This document shows, piece after piece, positions 1 to 7,238 of a stretch of DNA of 64,000 nt; position 1 is the stretch's first letter; each line of letters opens with the position of its first letter. A model generated the notes under the pieces. It saw only the letters and a program-made list of their open reading frames with translations. It was not told where the DNA came from and ran no database searches. The position numbers and the translations under genes were made by a program. Source of the DNA: Rhodoplanes azumiensis (GTDB lineage Bacteria; Pseudomonadota; Alphaproteobacteria; Rhizobiales; Xanthobacteraceae); the NCBI RefSeq assembly GCF_042682915.1, contig NZ_JBHUIW010000004.1:186001-250000 (forward strand), given 5' to 3'.

Positions 1-1
1 C

Positions 2-67
2 GAACGCGGCGCCGGCACGGCCATGGCCGACGCATCCTCCCGGCCGGCCGCCAATCCGCCGGCGTGA
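2..67 (+). CDS. 3' fragment of an unidentified gene
   Basis: An open frame enters from outside the window and stops at TGA 65-67, giving 21 codons ending in NPPA. The composition (Ala, Pro, Gly, Arg) fits a GC-rich C-terminal tail, but it is too short to identify, and other frames are also open here. It may not be a gene. Confidence 0.2.
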   Translation, partial: ERGAGTAMADASSRPAANPPA

Positions 68-711
68 GTCGCGCCATCGCAGTCACGACAACAGGGTCCG
101 GAGAGCCCGGCCCAACGGGCCGGACTCCTCGCTCACGGCGCCCGGCCGAAGCAGCCGCGGCGCATATCTTACGCGACCGCGGAGCGTTCGTCCGGAAGGC
201 AGGCGATGCACAAGAATGGCCGAAGACCGCTCCAGGCCAGCTGATGGAGTGATGCCCGACCAAGGTCCACTCCACGGCACCGCAGCAACGCGTGACTCGA
301 GAGGACGTGACCGGACGATCTGGTCGATGTGGGGGGACGATCGGTCGAACGACGACCCTCGTGAGACCCGGATGCGGACCGCACGGGATGCCTGATCGAT
401 CCCGCCCCGCACCCGACCAGGCCGGGAGGGTCGGAGTCGTCGACGCATCCGTGACGCACAACGGGACGTTTCTCTGGCGCCTGCCTGCAATCGATATTAG
501 GATCGTGATCATTAAGAACTGTGCCCGGGAGAGAAACATGATTGCGACGTCGGCGGCGGGCGCGAGCTAGCCATCGCACCGGTTCGTGAGGCCGGTGACG
601 CTTCTGTTTTTCATGTGCGATCGCCACCGCTCGCGCGGTGTCGAATGGGACTTTCACTCCAAAATGCACCGACCGCGGACGCATCGACGTCGCGCGGCGA
701 GGGAGGATGCC
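68..711. other. Intergenic region upstream of aioB
   Basis: No convincing gene is visible in these 644 bases; all open frames are short and have the skewed composition of GC-rich chance frames. It should contain the aioBA promoter. I could not find a correctly spaced sigma-54 -24/-12 element, which drives aioBA in several other bacteria. A GGGAGG ribosome-binding site at about 701-706 serves aioB. A ten-codon ATG frame at 538-570 is preceded by a purine-rich stretch but is unremarkable. Confidence 0.5.
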
Positions 712-1233
712 ATGAAGCGATGTGATCTGATGGTCGAGGTGGGCCGCCGGAGGTTTCTCGGCGGTCTCGGTGTCGCCGCGGCGGGGGCCGCCGCGGCGGC
801 CACCACGGCGCCGCAGGCGGACGCCGCCCCGGCGCCGGCCCTGGTCGAGTATCCCTCGCGCCGGCTCGCCAACCTGTCTCAGCTCAAGGTCGACGAGCCG
901 CTCGCCGTCGCCTACCCGGACAAGGACGCGCCGGGCGTGCTGATCAAGCTCGGCACGCGCGTGCCTGGCGGCGTCGGCCCCGACGGCGACGTGGTCGGCT
1001 ACTCGACCGTCTGTCCCCACAAGGGCTTCCCGCTCGCCTATGTCAAGGAGGACAAGACGCTGAGCTGCCCCGGCCACTACGCGCGCTACGACTGCGAGAA
1101 GGGGGGCCAGCAGATCTGGGGGCACGCGACCCAGAACCTCGCGCAATACGCGCTGCGGGTCGACGGCAAGGGCGACATCCACGCCGACGGCGTCGACGAG
1201 CTTCTGTACGGCCGGCTCAGCAACGTGCTGTGA
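712..1233 (+). CDS. aioB: Arsenite oxidase small (Rieske) subunit AioB
   Basis: This is the Rieske [2Fe-2S] subunit of periplasmic arsenite oxidase, which carries electrons from the molybdenum subunit to a cytochrome or azurin. The 173-residue protein begins with a Tat signal (RRRFLGG at about residues 12-18, then an Ala-rich core). The Rieske ligands are clear: C101-P-H103, fifteen residues, then C119-P-G-H122. The position after the first motif that is Cys in disulfide-bearing Rieske proteins is Phe here. The start at 712 is chosen because GGGAGG precedes it and the Tat motif follows at normal distance; a longer frame from 586 is open but unneeded. aioA follows after 10 bases, the usual small-then-large order. 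Identification rests on family motifs and the partner gene. Confidence 0.93.
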   Translation: MKRCDLMVEVGRRRFLGGLGVAAAGAAAAATTAPQADAAPAPALVEYPSRRLANLSQLKVDEPLAVAYPDKDAPGVLIKLGTRVPGGVGPDGDVVGYSTVCPHKGFPLAYVKEDKTLSCPGHYARYDCEKGGQQIWGHATQNLAQYALRVDGKGDIHADGVDELLYGRLSNVL

Positions 1234-1243
1234 GGAGATCGCC

Positions 1244-3778
1244 ATGACCTACAAGCGCCACGTCGATCGCCTGCCGATCATCCCGACCAGCGCCAAGGAG
1301 CACAACGTCACCTGCCACTACTGCATCGTCGGCTGCGGCTACAAGGCCTACACTTGGCCGATCAACCAGCAGGGCGGGTACGCGGCGACGGCCAACAAGC
1401 TCGGCGTCGATCTCGGCAAGCAGCAGCCGGCAGAGACGGCGGCCTGGTACGCGCCGTCGATGTACAACGTCGTCAAGCAGGACGGGAAGGACGTCCATCT
1501 GGTCATCAAGCCGGATCCCGACTGCGTGGTGAACTCCGGCCTCGGCTCGATCCGGGGCGCCCGCATGGCCGAGAACCACACCTCGCTCCAGCGCGGCACC
1601 CAGCTCGCGCGCCTGACCTCGCCGATGGTGTGGCGCTACGGGTCGATGCAGCCGACCGACTGGGACGACGCGCTCGATCTCGTCGCCCGCGTCACCGCGG
1701 CCGTGATTGACGAGCAGGGCGAGGACGGCCTGTTCGTCTCGATGTTCGACCATGGCGGCTCGGCCGGCGGCTACGAGAACACCTGGGGCACCGGCAAGCT
1801 CTACTTCGGCGCCATGAAGGTGAAGAACGTCCGCATCCACAATCGGCCCGCCTACAACTCCGAGGTCCACGCGACCCGCGACATGGGCGTCGGCGAGCTG
1901 AACAACTGCTACGAGGACGCCGAGCTCGCCGACACGATCGTCGCGGTCGGCACCAACCCGCTGGAGACCCAGACCAACTATTTCCTCAACCACTGGATCC
2001 CCAACCTGCGCGGCACCTCGCTCGACAAGAAGAAGCGCGAGTTCCCGGGCGAGCCGGTCGAGGCCGGCCGCATCGTCATCGTCGATCCGCGCCGCACCCT
2101 CACGGTCTCGGCCTGCGAGACCGAGGCGGGCAAGGACCGGGTGCTCCACCTCGCGATCGAGCCCGGCACCGATCTGGTGCTGTTCAACGCGCTGCTGACC
2201 TACGTGGCGGACAAGGGCTGGATCGACCGCGACTTCATCGCGGCGAGCACGCTCGCGGCCGCGCAGGGCCCGGCGCTGATCTCGCGTCCGGGCGGGGGCG
2301 GCGTCGACACGGCCGATCCGCTGACCGACTTCGCCGCCGCGGTCGCCGCCAACCGCACCACCCTCGAGGAGGCGGCGCGCATCACCGGCCTGAAGCCCGA
2401 GGACATCGTCAAGGCGGCGCAGTGGATCGCCGAGCCGAAGGCCGGCGGCAAGCGCCGCCGCACCATGATCGGCTACGAGAAGGGCATCATCTGGGGCAAC
2501 GACAACTACCGCACCAACGGGGCGATCGTGAATCTCGCGCTCGCCACCGGCAATGTCGGCCGGCCCGGCGGCGGCGTGGTGCGGCTCGGCGGCCATCAGG
2601 AGGGCTACTCGCGTCCGTCCGACGCCCATGTCGGGCGCCCGGCCGCCTATGTCGACAAGCTGCTGATCGAAGGGCGGGGCGGCGTCCATCACGTGTGGGC
2701 CTGCGACCACTACAAGACCACGCTGAACGCCATGAAGTTCAAGCAGGTCTACAAGCGCCGCACCGACATGGTGAAGGACGCCATGAACACGGTGCCGTGG
2801 GGCGACCGCAAGGCGATGGTCGACGCGATCATGACGGCGATCCGCCAAGGCGGGCTGTTCTCGGTCGACGTCGACATCGTGCCGACCCAGATCGGCCAGG
2901 CCAGCCATGTCTGGCTGCCGGCCGCGATCGCCGGCGAGATGAACCTCACCTCGATGAACGGCGAGCGGCGCATGCGGCTCACCGAGCGCTACATGGACCC
3001 GCCCGGCGACGCCCTGCCCGACTGCCTGATCGCGGCCCGGCTCGCCAAGGCGATGGAGCGGGTTCTCCGCGAGCGCGGCAAGGCGGCCTATGCGGACCAG
3101 TTCAAGGGCTTCGACTGGACGACCGAGGAAGACGCCTTCATGGACGGCTACCACAAGCACGAGAAGGGCGGCGAGCACGTCACCTATGCGCGGCTGCGGG
3201 CGATGGGCACCAACGGCTTCCAGGAGCCGGCGACGGGCCTCGACAAGGACCGCATCGTCGGCACCAAGCGCCTCTACACCGACGGCAAGTTCTCCTCGAA
3301 GGACGGCAAGGCGCGGTTCATGATCACGCCGTGGCGCGGCCTGCAGGCCGCCGGCAAGGCCGAACAGAAGGCGAAGTACGCCTTCCTGATCAACAACGGT
3401 CGCACCAACATGGTGTGGCAGAACGCCTTCATGGACCAGCACAGCGAGTTCGTGACGGATCGCATGCCCTACCCGTTCATCGAGATGAATCCCGACGACA
3501 TGAAGGAGCTCGGCGTCGCCGCCGGCGACCTCGTCGAGGTCTACAACGATGCGGGCTCCACCCAGGCGATGGCGCAACCGACCCCTTCGGCGAAGCGGCG
3601 CCAGACCTTCATGCTGTTCGCCTATCCGACCGGCGTGCAGGGCAACGTCATCAACGGCGGTGTCAACGAACTGGTGATCCCGAACTACAAGCAGACCTGG
3701 GCCGACATCCGCAAGCTCGCCGCGGCCCCGGAGGCGACACGCCGGCTCAGCTTCAAGTCGGCCGAATACCGGACCTGA
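1244..3778 (+). CDS. aioA: Arsenite oxidase large (molybdopterin) subunit AioA
   Basis: This is the catalytic subunit oxidising As(III) to As(V) in the periplasm, a DMSO-reductase superfamily enzyme with bis-MGD and a [3Fe-4S] cluster. At 844 residues it is close to the usual 820-850. The N-terminus shows C24-H-Y-C27-I-V-G-C31 followed by GYKAYTW, the AioA-type CX2CX3C signature. Around residue 100 (NSGLGSIRG) the fourth cluster ligand expected in [4Fe-4S] relatives is not Cys, as expected for a [3Fe-4S] centre. It has no signal peptide of its own; known AioA is exported with the Tat-tagged AioB. GAGGAG precedes the ATG. The usual aioX-aioS-aioR genes are not next to it; the nearest comparable trio is at 10.3-13.1 kb. 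Confidence 0.95.
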   Translation: MTYKRHVDRLPIIPTSAKEHNVTCHYCIVGCGYKAYTWPINQQGGYAATANKLGVDLGKQQPAETAAWYAPSMYNVVKQDGKDVHLVIKPDPDCVVNSGLGSIRGARMAENHTSLQRGTQLARLTSPMVWRYGSMQPTDWDDALDLVARVTAAVIDEQGEDGLFVSMFDHGGSAGGYENTWGTGKLYFGAMKVKNVRIHNRPAYNSEVHATRDMGVGELNNCYEDAELADTIVAVGTNPLETQTNYFLNHWIPNLRGTSLDKKKREFPGEPVEAGRIVIVDPRRTLTVSACETEAGKDRVLHLAIEPGTDLVLFNALLTYVADKGWIDRDFIAASTLAAAQGPALISRPGGGGVDTADPLTDFAAAVAANRTTLEEAARITGLKPEDIVKAAQWIAEPKAGGKRRRTMIGYEKGIIWGNDNYRTNGAIVNLALATGNVGRPGGGVVRLGGHQEGYSRPSDAHVGRPAAYVDKLLIEGRGGVHHVWACDHYKTTLNAMKFKQVYKRRTDMVKDAMNTVPWGDRKAMVDAIMTAIRQGGLFSVDVDIVPTQIGQASHVWLPAAIAGEMNLTSMNGERRMRLTERYMDPPGDALPDCLIAARLAKAMERVLRERGKAAYADQFKGFDWTTEEDAFMDGYHKHEKGGEHVTYARLRAMGTNGFQEPATGLDKDRIVGTKRLYTDGKFSSKDGKARFMITPWRGLQAAGKAEQKAKYAFLINNGRTNMVWQNAFMDQHSEFVTDRMPYPFIEMNPDDMKELGVAAGDLVEVYNDAGSTQAMAQPTPSAKRRQTFMLFAYPTGVQGNVINGGVNELVIPNYKQTWADIRKLAAAPEATRRLSFKSAEYRT

Positions 3779-3784
3779 CGCGAG

Positions 3785-3820
3785 GTCGGCGCCGGGATCG
3801 GTCGCGGTCCCGGCGCCGAC
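3785..3820. terminator. Bidirectional hairpin between convergent operons
   Basis: A perfect 13-bp inverted repeat (arms 3785-3797 and 3808-3820, 10-nt loop) fills the 45-bp gap between the aioA stop and the stop of the opposing cytochrome b gene. Neither side has a clear T-run, so efficient intrinsic termination is uncertain, but position and stem strength fit a shared terminator. Confidence 0.6.
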
Positions 3821-3823
3821 GCG

Positions 3824-4438
3824 TCATTCCTCGTGCCAGCCCGTCACCATCATCTTGAACAGGCTGCTCACCCGCGTTCCGGTGGTGCCGAGATAGATGT
3901 GCGCCACCATGAAGGCGACGATCATGGCGCCGACCATGTAATGCAGCACGGCGACGGGCAGCAGGCCGTCGACCCCGAAGGCGCGCTTGGGCGCGAGGTC
4001 CGGCCACATGAAAACGAGGCCGGAGACGATCAGAAGCGGCATCAAGAGATACATCACCACCCAATAGATGATCTGCTGCAGCGCGTTGAAGTTCGCCTCG
4101 CGGGTCGGCGGATAGGGATGATGCTCGCCACGGAAGATGCCGTAGGCGTAGAACTTTGTCTGTCGCCAGCAGCGCTCGAAGAAGCCGTCCGGCTTCGGCA
4201 CGTACTGCCACCAGTTGCCGGAGACGATGTTGGCGACGACGAAGAAGACGTAGAGCGCCGCAACCGCAAGCCCGGCATTGTTGTGCAGCACGACCGCGAG
4301 CCGGAACGGCACCAGCGGCGCCTCCGGCGAAGCGAAGTGCAGGCTGGCCCCGGTGACGGTCAGGATCAGCATCAGCACGGCGTTGCTCCAGTGCCAGAGG
4401 CGGATCCACAGCGGCAGGATGAAGATGCGCTCGCTCAT
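3824..4438 (-). CDS. Cytochrome b561-type membrane subunit
   Basis: A 204-residue integral membrane protein with about four hydrophobic helices. The helices carry histidines in positions suited to b-heme ligation (LWHWSN near residue 15, VVLHNN near 50, VLHYM near 165, and VAHIYLG near 180). It resembles the cytochrome b subunits of thiosulfate reductase/formate dehydrogenase-type enzymes, which link a periplasmic molybdoenzyme to the quinone pool. It is the last gene of the six-gene operon running from 9893; its ATG overlaps the stop of the multiheme cytochrome gene (ATGA). The likely role is electron exchange between quinone and the cytochromes c encoded upstream; direction and substrate are unknown. 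Confidence 0.85.
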   Translation of the reverse strand: MSERIFILPLWIRLWHWSNAVLMLILTVTGASLHFASPEAPLVPFRLAVVLHNNAGLAVAALYVFFVVANIVSGNWWQYVPKPDGFFERCWRQTKFYAYGIFRGEHHPYPPTREANFNALQQIIYWVVMYLLMPLLIVSGLVFMWPDLAPKRAFGVDGLLPVAVLHYMVGAMIVAFMVAHIYLGTTGTRVSSLFKMMVTGWHEE

Positions 4439-5433
4439 TTGCTGCCTCCGCGTCCCAGGCCCGCCACCACGCGGCCGAGGCCGTGCAGGGCGACCCCGCC
4501 GAGCGCCAGCACCACCAGGGCGATGCCGATGTAGTCGAAATAAGTGTTGCGGGTGGCGCCGATCACATAGGCCTGCCCGAGGATGGCACTGTTGACGAAG
4601 CCGAGCCGCGCCCCTTCGGTCTCCGCCTGCCAGCGATAGAGCCGGGTGCGCAACGCGGTGTCCTGGGTGTGGCAGGTCACGCAGTTCTTCTCGGCCCGGT
4701 CCTTGTTCAGCACCTCGTGCGACAAGCTGAGCGTCCGCGTGGTGGAGGCGGGCGTGTGGCACTCGACGCAGCGCACCGCCGCCCAATGCCGCTGCGTGTT
4801 GGGCAGCCAGGCGTGGATCGCATCGAGATCGGGCCGCGTCTTCGGCACCGGCAGGGCGCGCGCCGCCGCCGCGAACTTCTCGTCCGAGCCGTGGCAGCCG
4901 ATGCACATCGCGTTGTCCTGCTTCACGATCAGGGCGGGATCGCGGAGCCGTGCCGCCGTCTGGTAGACGTGCGAGTCGTGGCAGCTCGAGCAGGTGAACG
5001 TGTCCTTCAGGTTCTTGGCGTGGACGCTGCGTGCGACCTGCGGCTCGATCCGGAAGGTCTTCTGGGCGTGGCACTCGGCACAGGGCAGCGTCTCCGCCTT
5101 GCCGCTCGCCGCCCCGACATGCGGGAACTCGCGATAGCCGCCGGTGTGGCAGGTGCGGCACGCCATGCCGGCGTGGATCGACGTGTCGAACTTGGCGATG
5201 TCCACCAACAGTCCGGACAACGTCTTCACGTCGATATCGTGACGTGGCAGCATCCGCAGGCCCGCCTCGCTGTGGCAGGCCGCGCACTCGGCGTTCTGCC
5301 GGCGCACCATCGCGGCGGTCTCGGGATCGGCGGACGGCAGGCCCTTGGTCTGCGCCGCGGCCGGACCGGCCAGGGTCGCGGCGACCGCCATCACGGCCGC
5401 GCCGAAGAGCCATCGAGTCATTGCATGCGACAT
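4435..5433 (-). CDS. Seven-heme membrane-anchored cytochrome c
   Basis: A 332-residue secreted cytochrome with a cleavable-looking signal ending in AAAQ near residue 28. It has seven CXXCH heme sites (CAACH, CRTCH, CAECH, CSSCH, CIGCH, CVECH, CVTCH) spread over residues about 50-250. A single C-terminal hydrophobic segment (about 300-320) would tether it to the membrane. It probably shuttles electrons between the cytochrome b and the molybdoenzyme subunits in the periplasm. Two starts are possible: 5433, with a GGAG site upstream, or ATG at 5421, which overlaps the chaperone stop as ATGA like the other joints of this operon. I cannot name a specific family; it is NrfB/tetraheme-like only in the broad sense. 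Confidence 0.85.
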   Translation of the reverse strand: MSHAMTRWLFGAAVMAVAATLAGPAAAQTKGLPSADPETAAMVRRQNAECAACHSEAGLRMLPRHDIDVKTLSGLLVDIAKFDTSIHAGMACRTCHTGGYREFPHVGAASGKAETLPCAECHAQKTFRIEPQVARSVHAKNLKDTFTCSSCHDSHVYQTAARLRDPALIVKQDNAMCIGCHGSDEKFAAAARALPVPKTRPDLDAIHAWLPNTQRHWAAVRCVECHTPASTTRTLSLSHEVLNKDRAEKNCVTCHTQDTALRTRLYRWQAETEGARLGFVNSAILGQAYVIGATRNTYFDYIGIALVVLALGGVALHGLGRVVAGLGRGGSK

Positions 5434-6128
5434 GGTCCATCTCCGGGAACCGTGCCCGCGGCCGGGACGCAGCCGACGGCCGGAGCATCCCCCGCCGGTT
5501 CGGCGGACAGCGCGAACCCCGAAGAATCCTCGTGGAGGATCTGCGCGGTGACGCGCGCCAGCGCGGCATAGAGCGGCTCACGCGACTGAGCGGCGAGCGC
5601 GCGACAGTAGCCGGGCGCCCAGACCAGGAGGTGCTCCTCGAGGAAACGCCGGTGATGGTGACGGGCGGCGGCGAGAGCGTCGTCCGATCCTTCGCTCACG
5701 GCGGCGTCCTCGGCCGCGCACAGCGCCGCGACGAAGCGCAGCTCCTCGGCGAGCTGGTCGCACGGACCGGCGAAGACTCGCTCGGTATAGCCGGCCGCCT
5801 GATAGGCGGCGGCGACCGCGGCCGTCACGGCTCCGTCCACGGGACCGTCACGCCACACCGACTCGTAGGGCGGCGGCGGGCCGTAGCCTTCCTGCAGTCC
5901 GCCGAACAGGCGGGTGTGCTCGACACCGAGCCGCAGCGTGATGTCCGGCGCGCCGTCGCGCAACGGCGCGAGCAGCTCCGCCGCAAGCCCGCCGGCCTCG
6001 TCGACCGCCGCGCTGCGCGAAAGCCGCGCGATCGTCTCGGCCGACAGCGGCCGGCCCCAAAACTCCGCGAGCAGGCCGTAGACGGCGCTGCGCATCGCGT
6101 TCGGAAGCGGATCGGAATGTGGTGTCAT
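5418..6128 (-). CDS. TorD/DmsD-family molybdoenzyme chaperone
   Basis: A 236-residue soluble, largely helical protein of the TorD/NarJ/DmsD type. Family features are the N-terminal YGLLAEFWGRP, the central LFGG...GPPPPYESVW and a late HHHRRFLEEHLLVWAPGYC segment. Such chaperones bind the twin-arginine leader and help insert bis-MGD before Tat export. Its natural client is the catalytic subunit of the same operon, which has a Tat leader. The start ATG overlaps the diheme cytochrome stop (ATGA). The C-terminal 30 residues are Pro/Ala rich and unlikely to be part of the fold. Confidence 0.88.
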   Translation of the reverse strand: MTPHSDPLPNAMRSAVYGLLAEFWGRPLSAETIARLSRSAAVDEAGGLAAELLAPLRDGAPDITLRLGVEHTRLFGGLQEGYGPPPPYESVWRDGPVDGAVTAAVAAAYQAAGYTERVFAGPCDQLAEELRFVAALCAAEDAAVSEGSDDALAAARHHHRRFLEEHLLVWAPGYCRALAAQSREPLYAALARVTAQILHEDSSGFALSAEPAGDAPAVGCVPAAGTVPGDGPCRMQ

Positions 6129-6538
6129 TTCTTGGCGATCCCGTAGAACGGCGTCGCCAAGGCGCCCTCGCCGCGATGGCAGCCCATGCAGGTGCCGCGA
6201 TCGACGGCGCCCGGATAGGCGGCGAGCGGAAACTCCTCCTTGCGCAGATACTGGATGTTGTCGGGAAACTTCACGCCCGAATGGCAGGTCACGCACTGGA
6301 TCGCCATGAAGCGCGTGTGGATCCGGTGGAAGCGGCTGCCGACCTCGAGGCTGTACTTGTCGCCCGGCGAGACGTCGCCCTCGCGGATGAGATCCGAGAG
6401 GATGCCGGCGCCGACCGGCTTCTCGGTCGAGGCGGCGTCCTTGGTGACCGGATCCTTGGTGACGGCGGCCGGCTGCTGCGCCAGCGCCGGCACGACGCTC
6501 AGCGCGGCCGCGAGCAGCAACGCGAACAGTGGCTTCAT
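6125..6538 (-). CDS. Small diheme cytochrome c
   Basis: A 137-residue secreted protein with signal peptide (MKPLFALLLAAAL..., cleavage near ALAQ) and two CXXCH sites, CVTCH at about residue 82 and CMGCH at about 117. The region between is short and carries few other motifs. Its position between the ferredoxin and chaperone genes, with ATGA overlaps on both sides, makes it an integral part of the molybdoenzyme operon, probably the electron relay nearest the FeS subunit. The family is not recognised beyond diheme c-type cytochrome. Confidence 0.85.
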   Translation of the reverse strand: MKPLFALLLAAALSVVPALAQQPAAVTKDPVTKDAASTEKPVGAGILSDLIREGDVSPGDKYSLEVGSRFHRIHTRFMAIQCVTCHSGVKFPDNIQYLRKEEFPLAAYPGAVDRGTCMGCHRGEGALATPFYGIAKK

Positions 6539-7224
6539 CGCTCGCCTCCTTCCAGCACGTAATAGACCTGCGGACCGGCGCCGTACTCGCGCTTGAGCTG
6601 CGCCGCCTTCTTGGTGCCGATCTGCTTGGCGACCTTGGAGGTCGGATCGTCGACGTCGCCGAAGGCGCGGGCATCGACCGGGCAGACGAGATCGCAGGCC
6701 GGCGTGTATTGCGGATCCTTGCCGATGCGGTCGGTCTTGCCGTCGGCCACGGCCTTCTCCAACTTGTGCCAGCAGAACGTGCACTTCTCGGCCTTGCCGG
6801 CCTGCTTGCGATGGGTCCAGTGCCGCTCCGCCGCCGGCACCGCCTCGACCGGGGTCGGCGCTTCGCCGGGATAGAGGGTCGCGAGCTTCGCCCCGTTGAT
6901 CTGCGGCACGCCGTAAGGGCAGACCGCGGCACAGTAGCCGCAGCCCGTGCACTTGTCGTAGTCGATCAGAACGACGCCGAGATCGTTCTTGGTGATCGCC
7001 TTGAAGCCCGCCTTGTCGCAGGCGAGTTTGCACGGGGCGTTCTCGCAATGCATGCAGTTCATGGTGACGAAGGTGCGGTAGACGTTGGGGAACGTGCCGC
7101 CCTCGGACTCCACCATCACGTTCCACGGCGAGTCCGGCGTGAAATGGTTCTCGACCGCACACGCCGCGACGCAGGCCCGGCAGCCCATGCACCGCTTGGT
7201 GTCGATCACGCGAACGAGCTTCAT
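6535..7224 (-). CDS. Four-cluster ferredoxin subunit (NrfC/PsrB type)
   Basis: A 229-residue electron-transfer subunit with the Cys pattern for four [4Fe-4S] clusters. These are CMGCRACVAAC near residue 12, CMHCENAPCKLAC near 58, CTGCGYCAAVCP near 90, and a split fourth set CTFC ... CDLVCP near 145-180. This is the standard beta subunit of DMSO-reductase-family enzymes (DmsB, PhsB, PsrB, ArrB). It has no signal peptide, so it is probably co-exported with the Tat-tagged catalytic subunit. The start at 7224 is preceded by GAGAGGAG; a frame opening at 7260 would add twelve unlikely residues. Confidence 0.9.
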   Translation of the reverse strand: MKLVRVIDTKRCMGCRACVAACAVENHFTPDSPWNVMVESEGGTFPNVYRTFVTMNCMHCENAPCKLACDKAGFKAITKNDLGVVLIDYDKCTGCGYCAAVCPYGVPQINGAKLATLYPGEAPTPVEAVPAAERHWTHRKQAGKAEKCTFCWHKLEKAVADGKTDRIGKDPQYTPACDLVCPVDARAFGDVDDPTSKVAKQIGTKKAAQLKREYGAGPQVYYVLEGGER

Positions 7225-7238
7225 GATCGCGGCTCCTC

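Noticed and set aside
474..492. Sigma-54-like TGGCGC...TGCA element upstream of aioB
   Set aside because: The GG and GC doublets are 9 rather than the required 10 bases apart, and spacing in sigma-54 promoters is strict.
1217..3577. 786-codon open frame on the minus strand opposite aioA
   Set aside because: A shadow of aioA in GC-rich DNA: composition dominated by Arg/Val/Asp/His/Gly, no motifs, and aioA is certain.
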